From Chitinophaga pinensis (GTDB lineage Bacteria > Bacteroidota > Bacteroidia > NS11-12g > UBA9320), in contig CAMDGU010000006.1 of NCBI GenBank assembly GCA_945897885.1, positions 1-64,000 on the forward strand: DNA of 64,000 nucleotides, given 5' to 3'. The notes under the pieces were generated by a model that was not told the origin of the DNA, ran no database searches, and saw only the letters and a program-made list of their open reading frames with translations. Positions 30,638-40,142 of the stretch are shown here, one piece after another (the stretch's first letter is position 1; each line of letters begins with the position of its first letter). The translations under genes were made by a program, and so were the position numbers.

Positions 30638-31507
30638 TTAAACCTCAGCAGCCCTTTGGCCACCGCTGTATGAATCGGATTTATTGGATGATGCAATTAA
30701 GGAATAGTCATTTTCTTTGTTCATTGGGTTTTGATTCAGCATTTTACTTAAGGTCTCAAATAGTTCGGGTTTCAAATCTTTTAATAAATCGGGAACCTCA
30801 AAAAAATACTCAACACAAACAGCAAAAAATTCTTCGTCATTGGTTTGGGCATAATCCCTTAATACATTAGGTACATCCCGTTCCATCAGGTTCATTTCGG
30901 CAATGGCTTTATGGTCAAACAGGTCGCTGAATTTGTCGGTTCGGCTTCGGTAATTATCATGCCATTCCAGTTCCAGCCTAAGAGCATGAGCCATTTCATG
31001 GAGGCCAAGATTAAATTTATCGTTATGCACAAGGTAGCCTTCTTCAAAATCGGCCCATGATAAGGTGATAAACCCAACGCCCGAGGTAAGCCCTTTAAGG
31101 TCTCGTTCAAAAAAACGTGAGTAAAACGACTCGGGGTAAAGAATATATTTTTTAAACCGTTTGAAATGAAATAAATCCAACCCATAGGTTAGTTGGATTT
31201 TTGAAAACAGCACACAAAGTTTCATTTCTTCGGTAATTTCCAACCCTTGGTGACCAACAAATTCAGCCTTGTGATACACTTTCCAAAGTCGGGCCATCAG
31301 TTTGTTTCTTCCCGCTTTCGACAAATGTTTAAAATAATGAAACTTATCTTCAAGCATGGCCTCCAGTTCAGGTTCTCTTTTTCTATACCTGCGCTTTACA
31401 TTAAGCAAGTCATAGTAGTTTTTGGTAAATAGATAGGTTACCCAACCATAGGCTTTGCCCGAATGGTATAAAAGGAAAGAAATGGAAGCAACTTTTAAAA
31501 ACCACAT
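30638..31507 (-). CDS. M90/MtfA family zinc-dependent peptidase
   Basis: NLGLHEMAHALRLELEWHD (HExxH), EFFAVCVEYFFEVPDLLKDLKPELFETLSKMLNQNP. Confidence 0.85.
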   Translation of the reverse strand: MWFLKVASISFLLYHSGKAYGWVTYLFTKNYYDLLNVKRRYRKREPELEAMLEDKFHYFKHLSKAGRNKLMARLWKVYHKAEFVGHQGLEITEEMKLCVLFSKIQLTYGLDLFHFKRFKKYILYPESFYSRFFERDLKGLTSGVGFITLSWADFEEGYLVHNDKFNLGLHEMAHALRLELEWHDNYRSRTDKFSDLFDHKAIAEMNLMERDVPNVLRDYAQTNDEEFFAVCVEYFFEVPDLLKDLKPELFETLSKMLNQNPMNKENDYSLIASSNKSDSYSGGQRAAEV

Positions 31508-31697
31508 AAATTATACACCCCGATTTTGGAAACCAAAGCCCCGATAGGAGGACGGCAAATTTAGAAAGGGAAATGACATTACCTAAAGATTAGGTTTGGT
31601 AAATAATTTTAAAACAAATGGTACTTATATATAAATTCATCCACACATTTTGTTAATTCTAAAACAGCACTATGGTTAAAATTTTTAGATTTGCAAA

Positions 31698-32429
31698 ATG
31701 TTTAAATTTTTGGCCGGCTTGGTTATTTGGCGAATTATAAAAAAAATAGTCATGTATTTTTTGGCTATTTCGTTATTGTTGGTTATTGTTTTTAAGTGGG
31801 CTCCTGTGCCAATAACTCCCCTTATGGTAGTACGCTGTGTGGAGCAAAAAGCCAATGGTAAAGAATTGGTACTAGAAAAAGATTGGGAATCGATAGATAA
31901 CATTTCAAACAACCTGCAACTGGCGGTGGTTTGCACCGAAGATCAAAATTTTTTAACCCATAACGGGTTTGATTTTACGGCCATAAAAAAAGCAATGGCT
32001 GAAAATAAATGGAAAAAACGCAAACGCGGAGCCAGCACCATAAGCCAGCAAACGGCTAAAAATTTGTTTTTGTGGCAAGGCCGCAGTTGGCTAAGAAAAG
32101 GATTGGAGGTTTACTTTACGTTTTTGATAGAAGTATTTTGGAGTAAGGAACGCATTATGGAGGTGTATCTTAATATTATAGAAATGGGTGATGGAATTTA
32201 TGGAGCTGAAGCTGCATCGCAACATTACTTTCATAAATCGGCTGCCAATTTAACCAATCAGCAAGCTGCGGCCATAGCGGCTATTTTGCCTAATCCGCGA
32301 AAATTTTCGGCCACCAACCCCAGCCGGTATACACAAAAGCGCCAATGGTTTGCCATGCGCCAAATGCGATATTGGGGAGGTAGATTGAATTATGACGACC
32401 CAAAGGAGTTGGAAGAGGAGGAGGATTAG
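31698..32429 (+). CDS. mtgA: Monofunctional biosynthetic peptidoglycan transglycosylase
   Basis: TEDQNFLTHNGFDFTAIKKA, KRGASTISQQTAKNLFLWQGRSWLRKGLEVYFT, EVYLNIIEMGDGIYGAEAASQHYFHK. Confidence 0.94.
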   Translation: MFKFLAGLVIWRIIKKIVMYFLAISLLLVIVFKWAPVPITPLMVVRCVEQKANGKELVLEKDWESIDNISNNLQLAVVCTEDQNFLTHNGFDFTAIKKAMAENKWKKRKRGASTISQQTAKNLFLWQGRSWLRKGLEVYFTFLIEVFWSKERIMEVYLNIIEMGDGIYGAEAASQHYFHKSAANLTNQQAAAIAAILPNPRKFSATNPSRYTQKRQWFAMRQMRYWGGRLNYDDPKELEEEED

Positions 32430-32463
32430 GTGATTAGGTGATTTGAAAATGAATCTCGCTAGT

Positions 32464-32792
32464 TTGTCATCCCGACGATAGGAGGGATCTCTTTCTTATG
32501 TTAGAGATACCTCGTGCCTCGGTATGACAAAGCCACGATACAAATTGGCTGTGAATTGTCATCCCGACGATAGGAGGGATCTAATGTTTGTAATAATAGA
32601 TGTCTCGTTCCTCGGCATGACAAAATAAGGAAGGCTAAAAAAGAGATGTCTCGTTCCTCGACATGACAAAATGTGGAAGATTGTCATCCCGACGATAGGA
32701 GGGATCTAATGTTTGAAGGATAGATGTCTCGTTCCTCGAAATGACAAAATAAGAAAGGTTGAAAAAGAGATGTCTCTTTCCTCGACATGACA
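32464..32792. repeat. Cluster of palindromic (REP/BIME-like) intergenic repeats
   Basis: Three composite units (about 32464-32530, 32556-32633, 32681-32748), each TTGTCATCCCGACGATAGGAGGGATCT...GATGTCTCGTTCCTCGRMATGACAAA with imperfectly complementary arms, plus two right-arm-only copies (about 32643-32670, 32766-32792). Confidence 0.9.
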
Positions 32793-33030
32793 AGCGGTTG
32801 GGAAAGGTGGTAAGCCATTTTCTGATTTATTTGCTCAAAACGTTAAAAAAAAATCTATTTCACCAATACCCGATACGATGATCTAAATCAGGAATTAAGA
32901 CATTCTAATATGATAAGTATCAAGCTAATTTTAGTCATTTATAATGGTTCTTAATAGTAAAAATGAGTTTTAAATAACCTTTGCGGATTATGTAAATTCA
33001 ATTAATTTCGCCCATCTTTTTTTAAGCAAA

Positions 33031-33396
33031 ATGAACGTACCTGCTGATTATTTACCAATATTTATACAAGCGCTTGTAGCCATTGGTTTTGTGGCACTTG
33101 TATTAATTGTAACCCATTTATTGGGGCCATACAAAAAAACCAAAAACAAACAGGATAATTTTGAATGCGGAATTGAATCTACCGGCAATGCCCGTATTCC
33201 GTTTTCGGTTAAATACTTTATGACCGCCATTTTATTTGTGTTGTTTGATGTAGAGATTATATTCTTTTATCCTTACGCCGTGAATTTTAAAGAAATGGGA
33301 ACTCAGGGCTTTTTAGCAGTTTTAATGTTTGTAACCTTTTTTATGGTAGGTTTTTTATACGTATTGAAAAAAGGAGCCCTTGAATGGGATAATTAA
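33031..33396 (+). CDS. nuoA: NADH-quinone oxidoreductase subunit A
   Basis: FECGIESTGNARIPFSVKYFMTAILFVLFDVEIIFFYPYAV. Confidence 0.96.
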   Translation: MNVPADYLPIFIQALVAIGFVALVLIVTHLLGPYKKTKNKQDNFECGIESTGNARIPFSVKYFMTAILFVLFDVEIIFFYPYAVNFKEMGTQGFLAVLMFVTFFMVGFLYVLKKGALEWDN

Positions 33397-33406
33397 GCAA
33401 ATTCAA

Positions 33407-33949
33407 ATGTCAGAAATAAAAATAGCAGAAAAACCACAAGGTATAGAAGGTGAAGGATTCTTTGCCACCAAATTGAGTGATGTTATTGGCTTGGCACGTG
33501 CCAATTCGCTTTGGCCTTTGCCATTTGCTACCTCATGTTGTGGTATTGAGTTTATGGCTACTATGGGTGCCAATTATGACTTAGCCAGATTTGGTATGGA
33601 ACGTATGAGTTTTTCACCACGTCAGGCCGATTTACTGATGGTAATGGGTACGATTTCTAAAAAAATGGGGCCAATTTTACGCCAGGTGTATGAGCAAATG
33701 GCTGAACCCAAATGGGTTTTGTCCGTGGGTGCCTGTGCTTGCAGCGGTGGTATTTTTGATTCGTACAGTGTTTTGCAAGGTATTGATAAGGTAATTCCGG
33801 TGGATGTATATGTGCCGGGATGTCCTCCTCGCCCGGAGCAAATTATGGATGGAATAATGAGAATTCAGGATTTGGTGAAAGAAGAGAGTATTCGTCGCCG
33901 CTACACTGAAGAATACAGAACATTACTTGAATCGTATAATATTTCCTAA
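33407..33949 (+). CDS. nuoB: NADH-quinone oxidoreductase subunit B
   Basis: ANSLWPLPFATSCCGIEFMATMGANYDLARFGMERMSFSPRQADLLMVMGTI...VPGCPPRPEQIMDGI. ATG 33407. Confidence 0.97.
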   Translation: MSEIKIAEKPQGIEGEGFFATKLSDVIGLARANSLWPLPFATSCCGIEFMATMGANYDLARFGMERMSFSPRQADLLMVMGTISKKMGPILRQVYEQMAEPKWVLSVGACACSGGIFDSYSVLQGIDKVIPVDVYVPGCPPRPEQIMDGIMRIQDLVKEESIRRRYTEEYRTLLESYNIS

Positions 33950-33954
33950 AAAAG

Positions 33955-34515
33955 GTGGATAAAGAATTCGTATTACAAGCTATTGAAGCCAAGTTTCCGG
34001 GAGTAATTGAAGCTTCGTCAGAACCTCACGGTTTTCTGACCCTCGTTATAGGGGTTTCCAATATTAAGCCATTGGTTCAATGGTTAAAAGATAATCCGCA
34101 AACCAACTTTATATTTTTAACCGATATATGTGGTGTTCATTACCCAAATAATGGTGACAAGGAATTTGCTGTTGTTTATCACCTTCATAATTTTGAAACT
34201 AATTTCAGATTGCGTTTAAAAACCTTTGTTGGTCTTGAGAATATTAATGTTCCATCGATGTGCGATATATATTCAGCAGCCAATTGGATGGAACGTGAAA
34301 CCTTTGATTTTTACGGAATAAATTTTGAAGGCCACCCCAATTTAAAACGAATTTTAAATATGGATGAAATGACCTATCACCCCATGCGAAAAGAATATCC
34401 TGTGGAAGACGGAACCCGTACTGACAAAGATGACAGATACTTTGGAAGAGATGGTAACGAAGGAGTAACATTTGAAAATAAAAAAGCATTAGCCAAAGAA
34501 AATAGCCATGAGTAA
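33955..34515 (+). CDS. nuoC: NADH-quinone oxidoreductase subunit C
   Basis: ERETFDFYGINFEGHPNLKRILNMDEMTYHPMRKEYPVED. GTG start. Confidence 0.95.
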   Translation: MDKEFVLQAIEAKFPGVIEASSEPHGFLTLVIGVSNIKPLVQWLKDNPQTNFIFLTDICGVHYPNNGDKEFAVVYHLHNFETNFRLRLKTFVGLENINVPSMCDIYSAANWMERETFDFYGINFEGHPNLKRILNMDEMTYHPMRKEYPVEDGTRTDKDDRYFGRDGNEGVTFENKKALAKENSHE

Positions 34516-35713
34516 TTCACCAAAAATATATACAAGCGATAGCATGGATGGCGAGTTGGCTACACTTAATCTTGGCCCAACCCATCCGGCCACACATGGT
34601 ATTTTTCAAAATGTACTAACCATGGATGGCGAACGAATTCAATCAGCCGAACAAACCGTTGGTTATATTCACCGTGCCTTCGAAAAAATAGCTGAACGCC
34701 GCCCTTATAATCAGATAACGCCTTTAACCGATAGATTAAATTATTGTTCATCACCTATCAATAATTTAGGATGGGATATGACAGTAGAAAAACTTGTGGG
34801 TATTGAAGTTCCTAAACGTGTGGATTACATGCGTGTAATTATTATGGAATTGGCTCGTATCTCCGACCATTTGGTTTGCAATAGCGTAATAGGTGTGGAT
34901 ACAGGAGCATTAACAGGATTTACTTATATTTTTCAGGAAAGAGAAAGGATTTATGAACTTTTTGAAGAAGTGTGTGGCGCCCGACTTACTACAAATATTG
35001 GAAGAATAGGTGGTTTTGAACGTGATTTTAATTCAGAGTTTCACCAAAAACTCAATTTATTTTTAAAAGAATTTCCTGCACGATTGAAAGAATTTGAAGA
35101 CCTACTTTGTCGCAATCGCATTTTTATGGATCGCGTAATTGGTGCAGGACCAATATCAGCCGAACGAGCATTAAATTATGGTTTTACCGGTCCTAATCTT
35201 AGAGCAGCAGGCGTTGACTATGATGTGCGGATAATGAGCCCTTATTCATCGTATCAGGATTTTGAATTTGTAGTTCCTGTTGGTGAGAAAGGCGATACAT
35301 TTGATAGATTTAATGTAAGAGAAGAAGAAATTCATCAAAGTCTTTCTATTATTCGTCAGGCATTGGATAATATGCCTTCAGGACCATACCACGCAGATGT
35401 CCCTGAGTATTATCTACCTGCAAAAAAAGATGTATACCGCAGCATGGAATCATTAATTTACCATTTTAAAATTATTATGGGTGAAATGGATATTCCTGCC
35501 GGTGAAGTATATCATTCAGTAGAAGGTGGTAATGGAGAATTGGGATATTATTTAATAAGCGATGGTGGCAGAACCCCATACCGTTTGCATTTCCGCAGAC
35601 CTTGTTTTATTTATTATCAGGCTTATCCCGAAATGATAAAGGGTTCGTTATTAAGCGATGCCATTTTAACAATGAGTAGCATGAACGTAATTGCCGGAGA
35701 ATTAGACGCATAA
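34508..35713 (+). CDS. nuoD: NADH-quinone oxidoreductase subunit D
   Basis: NLGPTHPATHGIFQNVLTMDGERI, HRAFEKIAERRPYNQITPLTDRLNYCS, C-terminal YYQAYPEMIKGSLLSDAILTMSSMNVIAGELDA. Confidence 0.97.
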   Translation: MSNSPKIYTSDSMDGELATLNLGPTHPATHGIFQNVLTMDGERIQSAEQTVGYIHRAFEKIAERRPYNQITPLTDRLNYCSSPINNLGWDMTVEKLVGIEVPKRVDYMRVIIMELARISDHLVCNSVIGVDTGALTGFTYIFQERERIYELFEEVCGARLTTNIGRIGGFERDFNSEFHQKLNLFLKEFPARLKEFEDLLCRNRIFMDRVIGAGPISAERALNYGFTGPNLRAAGVDYDVRIMSPYSSYQDFEFVVPVGEKGDTFDRFNVREEEIHQSLSIIRQALDNMPSGPYHADVPEYYLPAKKDVYRSMESLIYHFKIIMGEMDIPAGEVYHSVEGGNGELGYYLISDGGRTPYRLHFRRPCFIYYQAYPEMIKGSLLSDAILTMSSMNVIAGELDA

Positions 35714-35716
35714 ATT

Positions 35717-36226
35717 ATGGAAGAGATTCAAACTAAAATAGAATTTAAACCTGAAACCTTAAAAGAAATTGACAGAATTATAAAGCAATTTCCAGAAGGA
35801 AAACAAAAGAGTGCTTTGTTGCGAGTTTTACATTTGGCTCAGCATGAATTTGATAACTGGTTAAGTGTGGATGTAATGGATTATGTAGCTCGCTTGTTGC
35901 ATATTAACCCAATAGAAGTATATGAAGTGGCTACGTTTTACAGTATGTATAATGTGGAAAAAGTTGGGAAAGTAGTTATTGAATTTTGCCATACCGGCCC
36001 ATGTTGCCTGGTAGGAGCTGAGAAAATTTTAAAGCATATAGAATCGTCTTTGAATATTAAACCGGGTCAAACAACAGAAGATGGCATGTTTACCTTAAAA
36101 GCGGTGGAGTGCCTTGGAGCCTGTGGTTACGGACCTATGCTTCAAATAGGAGAAACATTTTACGAAAATTTAACGGAAGAAAAAGTTGATACGTTGTTGA
36201 ACGATTTTAGATTAAAGTTTAATTAA
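35717..36226 (+). CDS. nuoE: NADH-quinone oxidoreductase subunit E (24 kDa)
   Basis: VYEVATFYSMYNVEKVGKVVIEFCHTGPCCLVGAEKIL...AVECLGACGYGPMLQIGE. Confidence 0.95.
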   Translation: MEEIQTKIEFKPETLKEIDRIIKQFPEGKQKSALLRVLHLAQHEFDNWLSVDVMDYVARLLHINPIEVYEVATFYSMYNVEKVGKVVIEFCHTGPCCLVGAEKILKHIESSLNIKPGQTTEDGMFTLKAVECLGACGYGPMLQIGETFYENLTEEKVDTLLNDFRLKFN

Positions 36227-37570
36227 ATGGGGCGAAAATTACTTTTAGATAGAATAAATATTGAGGGGATAAAAACCTACGATGTTTACCGTAAAAGCGG
36301 TGGTTATGATGCTGTAGAAAAAGCTTTAAAAAAAATGACACCCGATGAAGTGGTGGAGGAGGTTAAAAAATCGGGATTAAGAGGAAGAGGAGGAGCAGGA
36401 TTTCCTACAGGTATGAAATGGAGCTTTATAGCCAAGCCTGAAGGAGTACCCCGTTATTTACTTTGTAATGCCGACGAATCTGAGCCGGGCACTTTCAAAG
36501 ACCGTTATTTAATGGAGCACATTCCTCATCTTTTGATAGAGGGAATGATTTTGTCAAGTTATGCCCTTGGCTGTAACAAATCTTTTATTTACATAAGAGG
36601 TGAGTTTATGTGGATTTTGCACATACTTGAAAAAGCTATAGCAGAAGCTTATGCTAACGGCTGGTTAGGCAAAAATATTAAAGGAAGCGGGTTTGATTTA
36701 GATTTACACGTTACACCTGGAGCTGGAGCTTATATATGTGGTGAAGAAACCGCTCTTATAGAATCGCTTGAAGGAAAACGAGGAAACCCAAGAATAAAAC
36801 CGCCATTTCCTGCAATAAAGGGATTATGGCAAAGCCCAACAGTTGTAAACAATGTTGAAACATTGTCAGCCGTTGTTCCAATTATAACAATGGGAGGTGA
36901 TACTTATGCCGGAATTGGTATTGGCAGAAGTACCGGTACCAAACTCATATCTGCTTGCGGAAACATAAGTAAACCGGGGGTTTATGAAATTGAATTAGGA
37001 TTATCTGTAGAAGAGTTTTTATATTCAGATGAATATTGTGGAGGAATAAAAGATGGAAAACGCCTAAAGGCATGCGTTCCTGGAGGTTCTTCCGTTCCTA
37101 TTTTGCCACATTTTTTAGTTACCAAAACTGCAAATGGCGAGCAGCGTTTAATGAGTTATGAATCATTAGCTGATGGTGGTTTTGCTACCGGAAGTATGTT
37201 AGGCTCTGGGGGCTTTATCGTTTTTGACGAAGATCAGTGCGTTGTTAGAAATACCTGGAATTTTACACGATTCTATCATCATGAAAGCTGCGGACAATGC
37301 AGCCCATGCCGCGAAGGAACCGGTTGGATGGAAAAAGTATTGCACCGTATTGAAAACGGACACGGACACATGCACGATATTGATTTATTGTGGGATGTGC
37401 AGCGCAAAATAGAAGGTAATACAATTTGCCCTCTGGGCGATGCAGCGGCTTGGCCTGTGGCAGCAGCTATTCGCCATTTCCGCGAAGAGTTTGAATGGCA
37501 CATCAATGAGCCTAAGAAGTGTTTAGAAAAAAATTATGGTTTAGTAAAGGAACCTGTTTTAACAGTATAA
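36227..37570 (+). CDS. nuoF: NADH-quinone oxidoreductase subunit F (51 kDa)
   Basis: GLRGRGGAGFPTGMKWSF, CNADESEPGTFKDRYLM, GAGAYICGEETALIESLEGKRGNPRIKPPFPA, ESCGQCSPCREGTGW. Confidence 0.97.
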   Translation: MGRKLLLDRINIEGIKTYDVYRKSGGYDAVEKALKKMTPDEVVEEVKKSGLRGRGGAGFPTGMKWSFIAKPEGVPRYLLCNADESEPGTFKDRYLMEHIPHLLIEGMILSSYALGCNKSFIYIRGEFMWILHILEKAIAEAYANGWLGKNIKGSGFDLDLHVTPGAGAYICGEETALIESLEGKRGNPRIKPPFPAIKGLWQSPTVVNNVETLSAVVPIITMGGDTYAGIGIGRSTGTKLISACGNISKPGVYEIELGLSVEEFLYSDEYCGGIKDGKRLKACVPGGSSVPILPHFLVTKTANGEQRLMSYESLADGGFATGSMLGSGGFIVFDEDQCVVRNTWNFTRFYHHESCGQCSPCREGTGWMEKVLHRIENGHGHMHDIDLLWDVQRKIEGNTICPLGDAAAWPVAAAIRHFREEFEWHINEPKKCLEKNYGLVKEPVLTV

Positions 37571-37573
37571 AAA

Positions 37574-38518
37574 ATGCCAAAAGTAACAATTGACGGACAT
37601 ACAATAGAGGTTGTAGAAGGTACATCAATACTTAATGCAGCTAGGCAAATAGGTGGGGATAGTGTTCCACCGGCCATGTGCTATTATAGCAAATTGGATG
37701 TGAGTGGCGGTAAATGCCGCACTTGCCTGGTAGAGGTAACAAAGGGGTCAGAAAAGGATCCAAGACCAATGCCTAAATTGGTGGCAAGCTGCTCCACGCC
37801 TGTAATGGATGGTATGGAAGTGGGTAATAAAACCAGTGCTAAGGTAATGGATGCACGAAAGGGTGTTGTTGAATTTTTATTAATTAATCACCCTTTGGAT
37901 TGCCCTATTTGTGATCAAGCAGGTGAGTGTGATTTGCAAAATTTGGCTTATGAACATGGAGCTTCAGGAACTCGTTATGAGGAAGATAAAAGGGTTTTTG
38001 AAAAAATAGATATCGGTCCAAATATTCAGTTGCACATGACCCGTTGTATTTTGTGCTACCGTTGTGTTAATACTGCTGAGCAATTGACTGAAAAAAGAGT
38101 TCACGGCGTTTTGAAACGTGGAGATGCCTCAGAAATAGGAACCTTTATTGAAAACTCACTTGACAATGAGTTTATAGGAAATGTTATTGATGTTTGTCCT
38201 GTTGGAGCCTTAACGGATAAAACATTCAGATTTAAAAGCCGCGTTTGGTTTTTAAATCCGATGAATGCTCACCGTAATTGCGAAAAGTGCTCAGGAGAAA
38301 CGGTGGTTTGGATGTTTGGAGATGAAATATACAGAGTAACCGGACGTAAAGATGCTTACGGTGAGGTGAAAAATTTTATATGTAATACCTGTCGTTTTGA
38401 TACTAAAGATTTGGCGCAATGGACAATTGAAGGACCAAGACATATTGAACGAGATTCTGTAATTGGTCAAGGGCATTATGAGTTAAAACCAACAAATACC
38501 GTAAAGGAAATAGGATAG
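37574..38518 (+). CDS. nuoG: NADH-quinone oxidoreductase subunit G, short form lacking the molybdopterin-like domain
   Basis: [2Fe-2S] (CYYSKLDVSGGKCRTCLVEV...C), HPLDCPICDQAGECDLQN, CILCYRCV...CPVGALT, CEKCSGETVVW/CNTCRFD. Ends at 314 aa. Confidence 0.92.
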   Translation: MPKVTIDGHTIEVVEGTSILNAARQIGGDSVPPAMCYYSKLDVSGGKCRTCLVEVTKGSEKDPRPMPKLVASCSTPVMDGMEVGNKTSAKVMDARKGVVEFLLINHPLDCPICDQAGECDLQNLAYEHGASGTRYEEDKRVFEKIDIGPNIQLHMTRCILCYRCVNTAEQLTEKRVHGVLKRGDASEIGTFIENSLDNEFIGNVIDVCPVGALTDKTFRFKSRVWFLNPMNAHRNCEKCSGETVVWMFGDEIYRVTGRKDAYGEVKNFICNTCRFDTKDLAQWTIEGPRHIERDSVIGQGHYELKPTNTVKEIG

Positions 38519-38522
38519 AACT

Positions 38523-39551
38523 ATGAGCACATTACTTATTATAAAAATAGTAATCATATTGGTGGTGTTTGGCATCACTTTATTGATTGCCATGTATTCT
38601 ACCTATTTGGAAAGAAAAGTGGCAGCGGTAATGCAAGATCGTATTGGTCCTGATAGAGCGGGTCCATGGGGATTATTACAACCACTAGCTGATGCTGGTA
38701 AAATGTTTTTTAAAGAAGATTTTATTCCAAAGCAATCAGAAAAGTGGTTATTTATTTTTGGCCCAGGTATAGCCATGTTCACGGCCTGCATGACCGGTGC
38801 TATAATTCCTTGGGGTGGAACGGTAACTATGTTTGGCGAAACATTTAATTTGCAAATAGCTGATATTGACATAGGGATTTTATACATCATGGGTTTTGTA
38901 TCCATAGGTGTTTATGGCATTATGATTGGTGGTTGGGCATCTAATAATAAATATTCACTTTATGGCGCAGTAAGGGCCAGTTCTCAGATGATTAGTTATG
39001 AGTTAGCCATGGGTTTAGCTATTCTGGCCGTGGTTATGACTACCGGTTCTTTAAGTTTAAAAGATATTGTTGAAGCGCAAAAAGGAGGGCAATGGAATGT
39101 TTTTTACCAACCGTTAGCATTCCTATTATTTATTGTTTGTGCTTTTGCCGAGTGTAACCGTGCACCCTTTGATATGGCGGAATGTGAAACAGAATTAATT
39201 GGAGGATACCATACGGAATATAGTAGTATGAAACTTGGATTCTTCTTATTTGCTGAATACATCAATATGTTTATTTCTTCAGCAGTTATTTCCGTTTTAT
39301 TTTTTGGAGGATATAATTTTCCGTTTATGTATGATTTAGGATTGTCAGCCAATGCTATCACTTTTATAGGGGTTGGGGTATTTTTTGCAAAAATCATATT
39401 TTTCATATTTTTCTTTATGTGGGTAAGATGGACTTTACCACGTTTCAGATACGACCAATTAATGCATCTGGGTTGGAAATCACTTATACCACTTGCCATA
39501 TTGAACCTTATGATAACCGGAGGATGGCAAATTTTTAAAGACAGTTTTTAA
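38523..39551 (+). CDS. nuoH: NADH-quinone oxidoreductase subunit H
   Basis: YLERKVAAVMQDRIGPDRAGPWGLLQPLADAGKMFFKEDFIP, AECNRAPFDMAECETELIGGYHTEYSSMK. Confidence 0.97.
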   Translation: MSTLLIIKIVIILVVFGITLLIAMYSTYLERKVAAVMQDRIGPDRAGPWGLLQPLADAGKMFFKEDFIPKQSEKWLFIFGPGIAMFTACMTGAIIPWGGTVTMFGETFNLQIADIDIGILYIMGFVSIGVYGIMIGGWASNNKYSLYGAVRASSQMISYELAMGLAILAVVMTTGSLSLKDIVEAQKGGQWNVFYQPLAFLLFIVCAFAECNRAPFDMAECETELIGGYHTEYSSMKLGFFLFAEYINMFISSAVISVLFFGGYNFPFMYDLGLSANAITFIGVGVFFAKIIFFIFFFMWVRWTLPRFRYDQLMHLGWKSLIPLAILNLMITGGWQIFKDSF

Positions 39552-39560
39552 TCCGTTAAA

Positions 39561-40127
39561 TTGAACACGAAAATGAAATCTCTTACCAATAGGAGCCTAC
39601 AAGTATCAAACAGGAAAATGACATTGATGGAGAGAATATATCTCCCGGCAATCATTGGCGGTATGTTTATTACTTTCAAACATATTTTTAAGAAAAAGGC
39701 TACGGTGAAATGGCCTGATGAAGAACGCTCAAGATCTGAAGTTTACAGAGGCCGACACGTATTGAAGCGTGATGAAAAAGGTGCCGAACGCTGCACCGCT
39801 TGTGGTTTATGTGCCGTGGCTTGTCCGGCCGAAGCCATAACAATGGTATCTTCTGAACGCAAAAAGGGCGAAGAAGCACTTTACAGAGAAGAAAAATATG
39901 CCTCAGTATATGAGATAAATATGCTTCGTTGCATTTTTTGCGGATTGTGTGAAGAGGCTTGCCCTAAAGAGGCAATATTTTTAACCAAAGAATTGATGCC
40001 TGCCAATTATGAACGTTCAAATTTTATTTACGGAAAAGATAGATTGGTGGAACCAACAGATTCAAGGGTAGATGTTTCAAAAAGACAAGAACCTGCCGTG
40101 GTAATGAATAAATACAATGACAAATAA
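39561..40127 (+). CDS. nuoI: NADH-quinone oxidoreductase subunit I
   Basis: Two [4Fe-4S] motifs: CTACGLCAVACPAEAI and CIFCGLCEEACPKEAI. Exact start uncertain (TTG 39561 or an internal ATG). Confidence 0.95.
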   Translation: MNTKMKSLTNRSLQVSNRKMTLMERIYLPAIIGGMFITFKHIFKKKATVKWPDEERSRSEVYRGRHVLKRDEKGAERCTACGLCAVACPAEAITMVSSERKKGEEALYREEKYASVYEINMLRCIFCGLCEEACPKEAIFLTKELMPANYERSNFIYGKDRLVEPTDSRVDVSKRQEPAVVMNKYNDK

Positions 40128-40142
40128 ACTAAAGCAGCAAAA

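Noticed and set aside
32464-32792. Possible CRISPR array
   Set aside because: Units are palindromic with irregular spacing, variable composite structure and no uniform unique spacers; no cas genes nearby. Fits REP/BIME-like repeats instead.
37224-37506. Overlapping ORFs in nuoF on both strands (37224-37412 +, 37279-37506 -)
   Set aside because: Out-of-frame or antisense to strongly conserved NuoF FeS-binding sequence.
38500-38530. Short NuoG as a frameshift or truncation artefact
   Set aside because: nuoH begins 4 nt after the stop with an intact conserved N-terminus, leaving no room for a missing domain; the short form appears genuine.
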